In this document: piece by piece, positions 35,001 through 45,232 of the stretch
How the letters are laid out: every line of letters starts with the position of its first letter
Position numbering within the stretch: the stretch's first letter is position 1
Assembly (NCBI GenBank): GCA_947258975.1
Contig: CAMYKK010000003.1
Coordinates: 212,503 to 276,502 of the forward strand
Reading direction: 5' to 3'
DNA length: 64,000 nt
Source of the DNA: an uncultured Gammaproteobacteria bacterium
GTDB lineage: Bacteria > Pseudomonadota > Gammaproteobacteria > Arenicellales > JAANXG01
The notes under the pieces: generated by a model
The model's database searches: none
What the model was told of the DNA's origin: nothing
What the model saw: the letters and a program-made list of their open reading frames with translations, nothing else
Position numbers and translations under genes: made by a program

Positions 35001-35867
35001 ATGCCAAACAGTATGACCGCTTTTGCCCAGGCCAGGGATGACACCGAATATGGCGAGATTAGTTGTGAGTTGCGTACCGTCAATCATCGTTATCTGGAAA
35101 TTAATCCGCGCCTTGCGGAGGAGATACGCCAATTTGAGCCCGTAATCCGTGACCTAATAGGCAAGCGGCTCAAACGGGGCCGGGTGGACTGTACGATGCG
35201 GATCCAACCCCAGCTCGCCCATGCCCAGAAACTGGGCGTAGACGACGCGTTGATTGAGGCGTTGACCAGCTTGGCCGCGGATGTGCGGCAGAAAGGCACG
35301 GACGTTGAACCCATCCGTGTCGTGGATATTCTTCGCTGGCCAGGCGTGATCAAAACGCCGCAGATCGACAGCGAGCGGTTACAGGCCGCGGTCGTCGAGG
35401 TGGTATCGAATGCGCTGCAGGACGTCGTTGACATGCGCACGCGGGAAGGAACGCGATTGGCGGAATTGGTGTTGGCGCGGGTTAAAGCAGCGAGGACTGT
35501 TGTTGATCGTGTGAAGGAAGTTCTGCCCGACATCAATCAGGCGTTTAGACAGCGGTTGCAAGAGCGACTTTCCGAAGTGCTGGAGCAACTCGATCCCAGC
35601 CGTGTGGAACAGGAGATCGTGTTGTTCTTGCAAAAGGTCGATGTCTCGGAGGAGCTTGATCGTCTCGAGATACATTTTGACGAGATTCAATCGGTGTTTT
35701 CCGCAGGACAACTAATCGGCAGACGATTGGATTTCCTAATGCAGGAGCTTCACCGTGAGGCGAACACCCTTGGCGCAAAGTCGGTAGACACCGCCACGAC
35801 GCAGGCGTCGGTGGAACTCAAGGTGTTGATAGAACAGATGCGTGAACAAGTACAAAACATCGAATAA
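35001..35867 (+). CDS. yicC: YicC-family endoribonuclease
   Basis: A 288-residue YicC protein. The family start NSMTAFAQA and the SCELRTVNHRYLEINPRLAEE segment are clear, as is the C-terminal RLDFLMQELHREANTLGAKS. YicC proteins are now seen as endoribonucleases; in E. coli YicC acts on the small RNA RyhB and other transcripts. It opens the plus-strand block yicC-gmk-rpoZ-spoT, a common gammaproteobacterial order. AAAGGGGAA lies 12 bases before the ATG. Confidence 0.95.
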   Translation: MPNSMTAFAQARDDTEYGEISCELRTVNHRYLEINPRLAEEIRQFEPVIRDLIGKRLKRGRVDCTMRIQPQLAHAQKLGVDDALIEALTSLAADVRQKGTDVEPIRVVDILRWPGVIKTPQIDSERLQAAVVEVVSNALQDVVDMRTREGTRLAELVLARVKAARTVVDRVKEVLPDINQAFRQRLQERLSEVLEQLDPSRVEQEIVLFLQKVDVSEELDRLEIHFDEIQSVFSAGQLIGRRLDFLMQELHREANTLGAKSVDTATTQASVELKVLIEQMREQVQNIE

Positions 35868-35944
35868 GATCGGGCCAAACCAACCGGTTCAAATTAACCG
35901 GTTTGGCAACCGTAACCAACTGTTGAGCTAAGCACCCGAGAACA

Positions 35945-36559
35945 ATGTTGTCCCGCGGACGGCTATTTATTATTTCCGCGCCCTCCGGCGCCGGCAAAAC
36001 CACGCTAGCAAAAGCGTTGGTGAACTCTGTACCCAACACAGTGCTGTCCGTGTCTCACACGACCCGTTCGCGTCGAGCGGGAGAATTGGAGGGCGTCGAT
36101 TATCATTTTGTGGACGGTGACCGATTTCAAGACATGGTTCGCGAAGGGAAGTTTCTGGAGTATGCGCTGGTATTCAGTAACTACTATGGCACGTCGCGGG
36201 AAACGGTGGAGCAACAGTTGTCGCGGGGCAAAAACGTGTTGCTGGATATCGACTGGCAAGGGGCGCGCGAGGTAAAACAGAAATTGGCCAATGTGAGCAG
36301 CATATTTGTCCTCCCGCCGTCCCGAAATGAGCTGGAGAAACGGCTTCGGAACCGCGGACAAGACTCCGAATCTGTTATTGCGAATCGCATGCGGGAAGCA
36401 TGCGAGGAGATGCGCCACCACGATGAATATGATTACCTGGTGGTGAATGATGACTTTGATCAGGCTCTGGCTGATCTGCGCGCTATCATTACCGGTAATG
36501 TGGAGCGGCGGCGGCCCGTGAGCGCCGATCTGACGAATTTGTTGCGTGAAAGCGCTTGA
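35945..36559 (+). CDS. gmk: Guanylate kinase
   Basis: A 204-residue kinase converting GMP plus ATP to GDP. The P-loop is ISAPSGAGKTTLAK, followed by the GMP-binding SVSHTTRSRRAGELEGVDYHFV and EYALVFSNYYGTS. The lid and DIDWQGAREV are intact. The gene precedes rpoZ and spoT, which also concern guanine nucleotide and ppGpp metabolism, a conserved link. Its length matches the family. Confidence 0.97.
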   Translation: MLSRGRLFIISAPSGAGKTTLAKALVNSVPNTVLSVSHTTRSRRAGELEGVDYHFVDGDRFQDMVREGKFLEYALVFSNYYGTSRETVEQQLSRGKNVLLDIDWQGAREVKQKLANVSSIFVLPPSRNELEKRLRNRGQDSESVIANRMREACEEMRHHDEYDYLVVNDDFDQALADLRAIITGNVERRRPVSADLTNLLRESA

Positions 36560-36613
36560 TCGTGTATTGGATAGCCAGGCAGATGAACAATGAAACTTAT
36601 GACGAGGTAGGCA

Positions 36614-36913
36614 ATGGCGAGAATTACAGTAGAAGATTGTTTGCAGCATGTCGACAACCGATTCCAGTTAGTGCTGGTAGCAACCAGGCGTGCGCGGCAA
36701 CTTGCGCTGGGCTCATCACCGCTGGTAGAGACCGAAAACGATAAACCCACTGTCATCGCTTTACGCGAAATTGCGGAAGGGTTGGTGACCAAGGCGATTT
36801 TAGAAGATGACGCTCCAACTTTGGATCTGAGCGACGATCAGGAACACTTCGAGCAAATCGAAGAGGCCCAGCCTGATGCAGACACCGGCGCTGCGGACGA
36901 AACGCCTGCGTAA
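36614..36913 (+). CDS. rpoZ: RNA polymerase omega subunit
   Basis: A 99-residue omega subunit. [30 protein letters not shown] is the conserved beginning and [15 protein letters not shown] the second conserved helix. Omega helps assemble RNA polymerase and forms one ppGpp binding site. The acidic C-terminal tail (about 68-99) is variable in the family. The 3' end overlaps the start of spoT by 38 bases, coupling the two. Confidence 0.97.
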   Translation: MARITVEDCLQHVDNRFQLVLVATRRARQLALGSSPLVETENDKPTVIALREIAEGLVTKAILEDDAPTLDLSDDQEHFEQIEEAQPDADTGAADETPA

Positions 36914-39062
36914 TGCGGGTATTCGGATCAGTCCACGGGTTCCCAGGAAACCCGCCAGCGCGCTGTGCGACAAACTCAGCAAGTACCTGGATGACCAGGC
37001 CATCGAAGAGGTGTATCACGCGTACTTGTTTGGTGCGCAAGCACACCAAGGTCAGCGACGGCTAAGCGGCGAACCTTACATCCATCATCCGATAGCTGTC
37101 GCGGGAATTCTCTCCGACCTAAGATTAGACAGCCGCAGTATTATTGCTGCGATTCTGCACGACGTTATCGAAGACACGTCCACCCCCACGGAGAAGTTGG
37201 CCGAGGAGTTTGGCGACGAGGTCGCCTACCTGGTTGACGGCGTGAGCAAGATAAGTCAGCTTGAATTTGACAGCAAAGAGCATGCCGAGGCCGAGAACCT
37301 GCGGAAGATGCTACTGGCGATGTCCCGCGATATTCGCGTGATACTGATCAAACTTGCGGACCGCATCCACAACATGCGGACCCTGGATGCCCTGCCGATT
37401 CCCAAGCAACGATCAATCGCCAGGCAGACACTGGATATCTACGCGCCCATAGCCAACCGTTTGGGTCTGCATCAGTGGAGTCGTGAGCTGCAGGATTTGA
37501 GTTTTCGTCATATTTATCCAAACCGATACCGGGCGATTGCCAAAGCGCTGAAAAAACGCGCAGGAAATCGCAAAGCCGTGGTCAAAAAACTTCGTGTCAG
37601 CATTGAGTGGGAACTCCAGCAGTCCGGTCTCGAGGCAATGGTGTTGGGGCGCAAAAAGAGTGTGTACAGCATCTATAGAAAAATGTCGCGGAAACATCAT
37701 TCATTCGACGAGCTTCATGATATTTATGGATTTCGCATTATTGTGAACTCGGTGGATGATTGTTACCGGGCCATGGGAATCATCCATAATTTGTATAAGC
37801 CAATTCCCGGTCGTTTTACGGATTACATCGCAATTCCGAAGGCGAACGGGTATCAATCTCTGCACACAGTCGTGTTTGGTGCCTTTGGCGAATCCTTAGA
37901 GGTGCAGCTTCGCACCGAAGCTATGAATCGAATCGCCGAAGCGGGGGTCGCCGCGCATTGGATATACAAATCCGGTGCTGATTCGAGCGTCAAGCCTCCA
38001 CAACTGGCGCGTCAGTGGTTGTTGGATTTGCTCGACACCCAAAAACAGACTGGGAATCCGAGCGAATTTCTAGAGCACCTGAAGATTGATCTGTTTCCCG
38101 ATGAGGTCTATGTGTTCACGCCTAAAGGTGACATCAAGAAACTACCGCGCGGCGCCACGGCGCTTGATTTTGCCTATGCGGTGCATACGGACATCGGCAA
38201 CCGTTGTGCCGGCGCGCGAATAAACAGGGCGCTGGTCTCGCTGCCTACCGTATTAAATAACGGCGATCATGTTGATATCATCACCTCAGACACGGCTCAC
38301 CCGACGGCGACTTGGTTGAACTATGCTGTGACTAGCAAAGCACGCGCTACAGTTCGCAACTATCTCAAGACTCAGCAGCGCTATGAGGCGGTCGATCTCG
38401 GTAAGCGCTTGCTTGATCGAGCGATCAAGACCCGCAGATTCGGACGTAAAAAGTTGACAGACGAGCAACGCAGAATGCTGCTCGACACCCTGGACGTGGA
38501 CAATTGGGATGACCTGTTATCCGACATCGGATCCGGGCGGCGGTTGGCGGACATGGTTGCAAAACAATTGTTACCGCCGCCGAGCGGCAAAGACAAAGAG
38601 AGTCAGCATGAGAAGGATCTGCCGTTGGCGATACGTGGATCCGAAGGAATGTTAATCAATTATGCGCGTTGCTGTAACCCGATACCCGGCGACACCATCA
38701 GTGGATTTTTCACTACCGGCCGTGGCATCGTCATTCATACTGCCGATTGTCCCAATGCCAAAGGCTACCGTAAGCAGCCAGACAAGTGGGTTCCGGTGGA
38801 GTGGGATGGGGAAGTTTCCGGTAATTTTACGGTTAATCTCAGAGTCGAGGTGCACAATCAACGCGGCGTGCTTGCGCGCATCGCCAGCGTCATCGCGGAA
38901 CAGGATTCCAATATTAACAATGTCAACGTGGACGAGCGCGACGGACAGGTTCCCGTCATTCGCTTCGTCATCGAGGTTGCGGGGCGGATACATCTGGCGC
39001 AGATTCTCCGCCAGATACGCATAGAGCCCTCCGTGGTCAGGGTCTCTCGAGCCAAGGGTTAG
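36876..39062 (+). CDS. spoT: Bifunctional (p)ppGpp synthetase/hydrolase
   Basis: A 728-residue RelA/SpoT long enzyme. The hydrolase HD domain is intact ([21 protein letters not shown] with His95-Asp96). The synthetase domain shows [14 protein letters not shown] and [21 protein letters not shown] domain ([27 protein letters not shown]), a conserved-Cys region ([11 protein letters not shown]) and a C-terminal ACT domain follow. It should make and break the stringent-response alarmone. The assigned ATG lies within rpoZ; a start a few codons downstream is possible because the first 25 residues are basic and unlike the family. Confidence 0.95.
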   Translation: MQTPALRTKRLRNAGIRISPRVPRKPASALCDKLSKYLDDQAIEEVYHAYLFGAQAHQGQRRLSGEPYIHHPIAVAGILSDLRLDSRSIIAAILHDVIEDTSTPTEKLAEEFGDEVAYLVDGVSKISQLEFDSKEHAEAENLRKMLLAMSRDIRVILIKLADRIHNMRTLDALPIPKQRSIARQTLDIYAPIANRLGLHQWSRELQDLSFRHIYPNRYRAIAKALKKRAGNRKAVVKKLRVSIEWELQQSGLEAMVLGRKKSVYSIYRKMSRKHHSFDELHDIYGFRIIVNSVDDCYRAMGIIHNLYKPIPGRFTDYIAIPKANGYQSLHTVVFGAFGESLEVQLRTEAMNRIAEAGVAAHWIYKSGADSSVKPPQLARQWLLDLLDTQKQTGNPSEFLEHLKIDLFPDEVYVFTPKGDIKKLPRGATALDFAYAVHTDIGNRCAGARINRALVSLPTVLNNGDHVDIITSDTAHPTATWLNYAVTSKARATVRNYLKTQQRYEAVDLGKRLLDRAIKTRRFGRKKLTDEQRRMLLDTLDVDNWDDLLSDIGSGRRLADMVAKQLLPPPSGKDKESQHEKDLPLAIRGSEGMLINYARCCNPIPGDTISGFFTTGRGIVIHTADCPNAKGYRKQPDKWVPVEWDGEVSGNFTVNLRVEVHNQRGVLARIASVIAEQDSNINNVNVDERDGQVPVIRFVIEVAGRIHLAQILRQIRIEPSVVRVSRAKG

Positions 39063-39109
39063 CCCGCATACGCCCGCATACCGCATCGCGGCGGTGAAAA
39101 GGAGAACCA

Positions 39110-39265
39110 ATGTTGTTGGGAATAAAGAATTCGAACAGTGTTCGGTGCGACGATTTGCGCCCGGCTATACGCCTGTCCCGGTGCTGGCCCGGACGCGGAC
39201 GCCTGATCCCTTCGTCATCATCCGGGATCGGCAGCACAAACCGCAGGCTAGGACCGGGAGACTGA
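39110..39265 (+). CDS. Possible small protein upstream of ridA
   Basis: A 51-codon frame with a strong Shine-Dalgarno (AAAAGGAG, six bases before ATG) lies between spoT and ridA and stops three bases before the ridA ATG. The predicted peptide is basic and has no recognised features (many Ser, Arg, Gly). It could be a leader that couples translation to ridA or a chance frame in the spacer. The Shine-Dalgarno is better than the one for ridA itself. Confidence 0.3.
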   Translation: MLLGIKNSNSVRCDDLRPAIRLSRCWPGRGRLIPSSSSGIGSTNRRLGPGD

Positions 39266-39268
39266 CCC

Positions 39269-39676
39269 ATGCCCCATCGAAAAATCGTGAAAACCCGTCA
39301 TGCTCCCAGCGCAATAGGGACTTACTCGCAGGCGGTGAAAATGGGCAATACGGTATACGTCTCCGGACAAATTCCGTTGGATCCGGAAACCATGGGCCTG
39401 GTGGGTGGCGATTTTCGATCCCAGGTTGTGCGCGTATTCGATAATCTCAAAGCGGTATCACACGCGGCGGGAGGTTCTTTGCGCGACGTGGTCAAGCTGA
39501 ATGTATTTGTCACTGACATATCGAATTTCGCGATCGTGAATGAGGTGATGGGGGAGTATTTTCATGAACCCTATCCGGCGCGAGCGGTGATTGGCGCCGC
39601 CTCTTTGCCCAAGAACGCGAAGGTGGAAATGGATGCGGTTCTCGAGCTCCCCGTAGAAGAGGATGCTGGACCGTGA
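39269..39676 (+). CDS. ridA: RidA-family 2-iminobutanoate/2-iminopropanoate deaminase
   Basis: A 135-residue RidA protein. It deaminates reactive enamine/imine products of PLP enzymes, protecting against their damage. Conserved elements are [38 protein letters not shown] and the C-terminal [23 protein letters not shown] that holds the essential Arg. It forms trimers. It lies between spoT and recG, the usual order in many gammaproteobacteria. Confidence 0.96.
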   Translation: MPHRKIVKTRHAPSAIGTYSQAVKMGNTVYVSGQIPLDPETMGLVGGDFRSQVVRVFDNLKAVSHAAGGSLRDVVKLNVFVTDISNFAIVNEVMGEYFHEPYPARAVIGAASLPKNAKVEMDAVLELPVEEDAGP

Positions 39677-39724
39677 TCGTGGACCGAAAATAGTCGTGCT
39701 GCTTAAAAGTTAAGATCTAGTCTT

Positions 39725-41839
39725 TTGCCCGCTAGACCACCCGTCACGCCCGCTTCCCGGGTCCAGCTTGATCCGGCGGCGACGCCAGTTACCGTTATCA
39801 AGGGAGTCGGCCGGCAGCTGGCCGCCAAGCTCGCACGCATAGGGATTCATAGCATTCAGGATCTGCTGTTTCATCTGCCGTCTCGCTATCAAGACCGCAC
39901 GCGGGTTACGCCCATCGGTGCTGCGCGGCTGGGGACCGAGGTCGTCGTGGTCGGGCGAATCGAGCACACCGGTATTGCTTTCGGGCGCCGGCGCAGCCTG
40001 TTGTGTCGTATCAGTGACGGTACCGGCTCGTTGACCATGCGGTTGTTTCACTTCAGCGCGTCACAGCAGGAGCGTCTCGTTCAGGGCAGATGGTTGCGAT
40101 GTTTCGGCGAGATCCGGCGGGGACCCGTGACCTTGGAAATGGTGCACCCGGAGTATGGGGTGAGCGTTGAGAAACCTACGGTAGATGCCAGCGAGGGGTT
40201 GACGCCGATCTACCCGGCCACCGAAGGGGTCGGTCAGGGCCAATTACGGCGCATGGCGCGAGAGTCATTGCACCACTCCCTCGATTGCGTAGCTGAGCTG
40301 CTTCCCGAAACCATCCTGAGCGCATTGAACTATCCGACTTTGCGGACCGCCCTGGACTATGTTCATCGTCCACCTTCAGATGCCGATACCGAGCGATTGC
40401 AGGCCGGCACGGATCCCGCGCAGCAGCGGCTGGCGTTTGAAGAACTGCTCGCCCACCATTTGAGCTTGCGGCTCGCGCGTCAGCAGCGCCGAGCCCGTCG
40501 GGCAGCAGCGATGAGCGATGACAATGGTTTACTGGACGCTTTTTGGGGCGCCTTGAATTTCCCCCCGACGCGTGCGCAGCAAAAGGTATGCGCCGAGATA
40601 CTAGAGGACCTGCGTAGGCCGGTCCCCATGTTGCGATTACTACAGGGTGACGTGGGTTCCGGAAAGACGGTGGTTGCCGGTGCGGCAGTCACCTGTGTTC
40701 TCGACAATCGTTATCAAGCGGCGGTTATGGCGCCGACCGAGCTTCTTGCGGAACAACATTACCGCACTTTTTCGCGCTGGTTCGGTTCCCTGGATGCGAA
40801 GGTCGGCTGGTTATCCAGCCGTGTAAGCGGCCGTCAGCGCCGGCAGGTGATGGGCGCACTGGGCACCGGTGAAATTCACGTCGTAATAGGTACCCACGCA
40901 TTGTTTCAACAAGGTGTCGAATTTCAACGCCTGGGTCTGATTGTGGTGGATGAGCAACATCGCTTCGGTGTCGACCAGCGCCTGGCGTTACGGGACAAAG
41001 GGAGCACGAGCGATTGTGTCACACATCAGCTGGTAATGACCGCAACGCCAATTCCGCGTACCTTGGCGATGACTTTCTACGCTGACCTCGACGTGTCGAG
41101 TATCGACGAGCTGCCACCGGGTCGGCAGCCGGTGGAGACGGTGGTGGTGCGGGAAACACGGCGCGCCGAGGTGGTGGCGCGCGTGCAGGTGGCATGCCGT
41201 CAAGGTCGGCAGGCATACTGGGTATGTCCCATCATTGACGAGTCCGAAGCCCTGGAGGTGCAGGCGGCGACCGAGATGGAAGCTGCGTTAACACAGGCAT
41301 TGCCGGAGCTGCGCATTGGTTTGGTGCATGGGCGAATGAAACCGAAGCCCAAGGAAGCGGTGATGGAACGATTCCGCAGTGGAGAGGTGGATTTATTGGT
41401 CGCCACCACCGTCATTGAGGTGGGTGTCGACGTCCCCAATGCCAGCTTGATGGTCATCGAAAACGCTGAGCGCCTGGGCCTCGCCCAACTTCATCAGTTA
41501 CGGGGGCGTGTCGGACGAGGCAGTGATCAAGCCTGTTGCGTGTTGATTTATCGCCCGCCGCTCGGTCCACACGCCAAGACCCGGTTGGCCACGCTGCGCG
41601 ACACTACGGATGGATTCGAAATCGCGCGCAAGGATCTGGAATTACGGGGCCCGGGCGAGGTGTTGGGCACCCGCCAGACGGGACTGATGAATCTCGTGAT
41701 TGCCGATTTGGTCCGCGACCATGGCCTGCTGCCAAGGGTCGAGGAAATCGGACGCTTGCTGGCAAACAAGCATCCCGGCAACACCAAAGCGCTGATATCG
41801 CGGTGGGTCGGTGACAGCGAAGGTTATGTAAATGTTTAG
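39725..41839 (+). CDS. recG: ATP-dependent DNA helicase RecG
   Basis: A 704-residue branch-migration helicase that rewinds stalled forks and Holliday junctions. The N-terminal wedge (VTVIKGVGRQLAAKLARIGI through RYQDRT) precedes the helicase core. Walker A is LLQGDVGSGKTVVA, motif II is VVDEQHRFGV, motif III is MTATPIPRTLAM, and motif VI is QLRGRVGRGS. The assigned start is TTG 39725; no better Shine-Dalgarno-backed start is visible. It overlaps ubiA by eight bases. Confidence 0.96.
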   Translation: MPARPPVTPASRVQLDPAATPVTVIKGVGRQLAAKLARIGIHSIQDLLFHLPSRYQDRTRVTPIGAARLGTEVVVVGRIEHTGIAFGRRRSLLCRISDGTGSLTMRLFHFSASQQERLVQGRWLRCFGEIRRGPVTLEMVHPEYGVSVEKPTVDASEGLTPIYPATEGVGQGQLRRMARESLHHSLDCVAELLPETILSALNYPTLRTALDYVHRPPSDADTERLQAGTDPAQQRLAFEELLAHHLSLRLARQQRRARRAAAMSDDNGLLDAFWGALNFPPTRAQQKVCAEILEDLRRPVPMLRLLQGDVGSGKTVVAGAAVTCVLDNRYQAAVMAPTELLAEQHYRTFSRWFGSLDAKVGWLSSRVSGRQRRQVMGALGTGEIHVVIGTHALFQQGVEFQRLGLIVVDEQHRFGVDQRLALRDKGSTSDCVTHQLVMTATPIPRTLAMTFYADLDVSSIDELPPGRQPVETVVVRETRRAEVVARVQVACRQGRQAYWVCPIIDESEALEVQAATEMEAALTQALPELRIGLVHGRMKPKPKEAVMERFRSGEVDLLVATTVIEVGVDVPNASLMVIENAERLGLAQLHQLRGRVGRGSDQACCVLIYRPPLGPHAKTRLATLRDTTDGFEIARKDLELRGPGEVLGTRQTGLMNLVIADLVRDHGLLPRVEEIGRLLANKHPGNTKALISRWVGDSEGYVNV

Positions 41840-42695
41840 CGTCATCCTTGATCGCATCCAACAGTATGCCCGGCTAATGCGCATCGATAGGCCCATAGGC
41901 ACCCTGTTGCTGTTATGGCCAAGCTTGTGGGGGCTGTGGATGGCTGCTCAGGGTCATCCGCAGCCGTGGATATTGCTCGTGTTTCTGAGTGGTGTATTGC
42001 TCATGCGCTCTGCCGGATGTGTGATTAACGATTACGCCGATCGGGAATTCGACCCCTTCGTGGCGCGGACCCGTGACCGCCCCATCGCGGCCGGACGCGT
42101 GTCCTCCAGGGAGGCGCTGTTGTTGTTCATCGTCCTGTGTATCCTGGCCTTGGTCCTGGTGCTGACGTTGAATAAATTTACCATTGCGTTATCGGTAGTT
42201 GGTGTTGCGATGGCGACCGTCTATCCGTTCACTAAGCGATACATCTATCATCCTCAATTCATCCTGGGCATCGCTTTTTCCTGGGGTATTCCCATGGCGT
42301 TCGCTGCGCAGACCAACGCCGTACCGGCCATTGCTTGGTGGCTGGTGGCGGCGAACATTTCGTGGGTGCTGGCCTACGACACGATCTACGCGATGGTGGA
42401 TCGAGCGGACGATCTGCGTATCGGTGTTAAGTCAACCGCGATCCTTTTTGGCCGCTATGATCGGGCGTTGATCGCGATATTCCAGCTGTTGACCCTGTTC
42501 GTGCTTTTTTATATCGGCAACCGCGCGCACCTTGACGCGTATTACTTCGGGGGCTTGATCATCGCGAGCGGATTCGTGGTTTATCAGCAAATGCTGATAC
42601 GTAATCGCGAGGAGGCAAGTTGTTTCAAGGCGTTCCTAAATAACGCTTGGTTTGGCGCTGCGGTGTTCTTGGGCTTGGTGCTCAGTTATCTTTAG
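41832..42695 (+). CDS. ubiA: 4-hydroxybenzoate polyprenyltransferase
   Basis: A 287-residue membrane prenyltransferase for ubiquinone synthesis. It attaches the polyprenyl tail to 4-hydroxybenzoate. Two Asp-rich motifs bind the diphosphate through Mg2+: NDYADREFD (about 60-70) and DRADDLRIGV (about 190-198). DRPIAAGRVS follows the first. Around eight or nine membrane helices are expected. It starts inside recG, so the two are translated together. No ubiC (chorismate lyase) gene is next to it in this window. Confidence 0.96.
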   Translation: MFSVILDRIQQYARLMRIDRPIGTLLLLWPSLWGLWMAAQGHPQPWILLVFLSGVLLMRSAGCVINDYADREFDPFVARTRDRPIAAGRVSSREALLLFIVLCILALVLVLTLNKFTIALSVVGVAMATVYPFTKRYIYHPQFILGIAFSWGIPMAFAAQTNAVPAIAWWLVAANISWVLAYDTIYAMVDRADDLRIGVKSTAILFGRYDRALIAIFQLLTLFVLFYIGNRAHLDAYYFGGLIIASGFVVYQQMLIRNREEASCFKAFLNNAWFGAAVFLGLVLSYL

Positions 42696-43090
42696 TGCGC
42701 CACTTGCGGCAAGACATCCCGCCCCCGGCTCGGTCTCGAGTGCCTCGACTTGCGCCAGGCCGCATTTTTCGCCAAGGGATCCCGCGCTTATTCTTGCCAG
42801 GCGACTTGGAGAGTCGAATTTCGTCATGCCATGGCAGAGAAACCGCGGATCTGTCCGCTGCGTACCAGGAACAGGGGCGGGATGATCCCGCCGCCGGCGC
42901 ACCCAATGGCTACGGCGAGGCATTTCGTTTCCGAGCGGCGCGCCGGTGTGCAATCCCGCGTCAACTTTTGCTCGACGCCGGGTGCAGGGTGCGGCATAGA
43001 CATCCCGTAAGGTGGCGTCATCGCCACCTTACGGGTTATCCTAAAGGCTAATAATCGTTAAACAAGGCCACCTGGCCCCAGGAGATAACA
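42696..43090. other. Intergenic region between ubiA and the ParA-like gene
   Basis: No supportable gene in about 395 bases; short overlapping frames in all directions share no family features. The 3' part carries the strong hairpin at 43004-43035 and the leader of the ParA-like gene with an AGGAGATAACA Shine-Dalgarno. Confidence 0.55.
43004..43035. terminator. Perfect 14-base-pair hairpin
   Basis: CCCGTAAGGTGGCG-TCAT-CGCCACCTTACGGG is a perfect inverted repeat with a 4-base loop. No long T-run follows on either strand, so it may work as a terminator through stem strength or act as an RNA stabiliser or protein site. It lies about 310 bases after ubiA and 55 before the ParA-like gene. Confidence 0.55.
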
Positions 43091-43729
43091 ATGCGGTCGA
43101 TTCTAGTGGTTAACCCCAAAGGCGGCTGCGGCAAAACAACCATCGCCACTAATCTCGCTACCTATTATGGCGTTTGGGGAGTTCCCACCGCCCTCGTCGA
43201 CGTGGATCCGCAGCAATCGTCGATGGAATGGCTCGATGCAAGGCCCGAGAACTACACCAAGATATGCGGATTGTCGGCCTTGAGCGGCCACATTACCCTG
43301 CCTGATGGAACCAAACGGGTTATCTATGACGCCCCGGCCCGATCCAAGACCGATAAAGTCATCGAGTTGATGCAGCTGACCGAGGCGGTAGTCATTCCGG
43401 TGCTGCCTTCTCCAATCGATATCCGTGCGGCGGCGCATTTTATCGGCGACCTGCTGGTACAAGGTCATTTGCGGAATAGTAAAAAGCTTGTGGGGGTGGT
43501 GGCCAACCGGGTTCGAGAAAACACGCTGGTATATCATGACCTCGAAAAATTTCTTAAAAGCCTGGATATACCCTTTGTTACCACCCTGCGGGATACCCAG
43601 AACTACGTGCGCGCGGCGGCGCGTGGTGTCGGTATCTTCGAAATGGGACCGTCAGCGGTGGAACAAGACATCAAACAGTGGCGGCCCTTGATTAACTGGA
43701 TCGAAGGCAAGAAGATTATCCGCAAGTAA
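43091..43729 (+). CDS. Orphan ParA/MinD-family ATPase
   Basis: A 212-residue Walker-type ATPase. The deviant Walker A is NPKGGCGKTT with signature Lys10 and Lys14, and VDVDPQQSSMEWL gives the A' box. VIYDAPARSKTDK provides Walker B. ParA proteins form ATP-dependent gradients on the nucleoid to place plasmids, chemoreceptor clusters, carboxysomes or chromosome regions. No ParB, McdB or chemotaxis gene adjoins, so the cargo is unknown. AGGAGATAACA precedes the ATG. Confidence 0.9.
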   Translation: MRSILVVNPKGGCGKTTIATNLATYYGVWGVPTALVDVDPQQSSMEWLDARPENYTKICGLSALSGHITLPDGTKRVIYDAPARSKTDKVIELMQLTEAVVIPVLPSPIDIRAAAHFIGDLLVQGHLRNSKKLVGVVANRVRENTLVYHDLEKFLKSLDIPFVTTLRDTQNYVRAAARGVGIFEMGPSAVEQDIKQWRPLINWIEGKKIIRK

Positions 43730-43770
43730 ACGGTTACACGCCGCGACATAGGCCGGATATTTTCGGCCAG

Positions 43771-45126
43771 CTACCACGATTCTGTCGTGTACCGTGCGGC
43801 GCTTACGGTTGGCGACCAGTAGCCTGGATCCAAACCGGCCTTGCGTTTGAGTTGTTGCAGGAAGTTATTACGTTCGGGAATGTTCTCCCACACGCTTGGC
43901 AAGAACGTACCACGGCGATTTCCCTCCGTTAGTATCAATCCGTCGATGCCGGGCCGCAGTTGATCAATCAGTTCCTGTTGTGAGCCAAAGGTGATCGGTT
44001 CCGGTCGCGACAAGACCGAGATATGAATGTGCAGGTCAAGGAACTCCTCCGGGCCCACCCTGGAAAATCGCGGATCACGAAACGCGGCGGCAAAGGCATT
44101 GTGGGCGACATCTTCGACCAATGGTCTGGTTGCCTCGAGGCTGCCGATACAGCCGCGTAGATCGCCATTTTTCTTGAGCGTTACGAAGCTGGCCTGTACC
44201 GACTGCGAGGATTTCGGCCATTCCTCCAGGGCAACGGGTAGCGGATCGTCATGGTCCAATCCGTGCTTAATCGACTGTTGCGCGAGTCCCGTGAGCCGGG
44301 TGCGCTCAGCCTCAGGCAGCGAGTGCTCTGGAAGCGCCTCGTAGAACGCATATGCGCCGTAACCCACGACTTGATCCCGGGGACCTGCGGTATCGCCGGA
44401 GTTGCGAATATCCAGGGTTTCGACCTGCAAATGGTGGCGAGTCGCGGATCGCAGCAACCCGCGCACTGGAATCTGCCCGCAGGCGTGTTCCGCGGTGAGA
44501 CTGGCTGGATCGAACTGCTCAATTCGGTCAGTGGTATAGCGGTCAATTTTCCGGGCGGTATCGTAATCGTGATAGTGACTCAAATCGGAGCTGATAACGA
44601 TTAGTGTCTCGGGCCCCCCCCATAAAGCCTCGAGCAGCCGCTCGATCTGCGTTGGATGGGCGTCTCCGACCGCGAAAGGCAGCAGCACGAACTCATTCAG
44701 GGCGATTTGCATGAACGGCAGGTGTACCTCGAGGCTGTGTTCGAGCGCGTGGGCCTCGTCCATGTAACATAGAAAATCCAGCTCATTGACAAGCCGTGCG
44801 ACGGTGTCTTGATCTACCGGCACTTCCCCCAGCGGTGACGCGAAAGCGCGTGCTGACGTAGCCGCCACGCCACTAACCGCTACGCGATGCGCCGGACCCA
44901 GCAAGACCACGCGGGTGATCCGGTTCCGTAACGATCTGACCGCGGCGTAGGCGGAGCCCGCCACCGGTCCGGAATATACGTAGCCCGCGTGGGGGGCTAT
45001 GAGGGCCTTCGGGGTGTGGTGGGCGGGTTTTGCGTCGCGCAGATAATTCTCCACCTGGTGTCGCAGCAAGGACGGGTCATCGGTGTAGAATGTACCCGCC
45101 ACCGCAGGTTGTCGAGTCTCTATCAT
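43771..45126 (-). CDS. Fused AmmeMemoRadiSam system protein B-A (MEMO1-AMMECR1 fusion)
   Basis: A 451-residue two-domain protein. Residues 1 to about 270 are a MEMO1-like dioxygenase-fold domain (ALIAPHAGYVYSGPVAGSAY, LLGPAHRVAVSG, HSLEVHLPFMQ, SSDLSHYHDY with metal-type His). Residues about 280-451 are an AMMECR1 domain (FVTLKKNGDLRGCIGSLEATRP, FRDPRFSRV, GIDGLILTEGNRRGTFLPSVWE). In many organisms these are separate genes beside a radical SAM enzyme; here the two are fused and the radical SAM gene is divergent, 106 bases away. The biochemical role of the set is unknown. Confidence 0.93.
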   Translation of the reverse strand: MIETRQPAVAGTFYTDDPSLLRHQVENYLRDAKPAHHTPKALIAPHAGYVYSGPVAGSAYAAVRSLRNRITRVVLLGPAHRVAVSGVAATSARAFASPLGEVPVDQDTVARLVNELDFLCYMDEAHALEHSLEVHLPFMQIALNEFVLLPFAVGDAHPTQIERLLEALWGGPETLIVISSDLSHYHDYDTARKIDRYTTDRIEQFDPASLTAEHACGQIPVRGLLRSATRHHLQVETLDIRNSGDTAGPRDQVVGYGAYAFYEALPEHSLPEAERTRLTGLAQQSIKHGLDHDDPLPVALEEWPKSSQSVQASFVTLKKNGDLRGCIGSLEATRPLVEDVAHNAFAAAFRDPRFSRVGPEEFLDLHIHISVLSRPEPITFGSQQELIDQLRPGIDGLILTEGNRRGTFLPSVWENIPERNNFLQQLKRKAGLDPGYWSPTVSAARYTTESW

Positions 45127-45232
45127 TGCAGACCTCGGTGGGTGATTGGCGATATACTAACATCTTAATCCCAGTTCTCTCCCACGATTTGAAGGCCCTT
45201 GATGTTATTGAAAAAAGCCCCCATTTCTTAAC

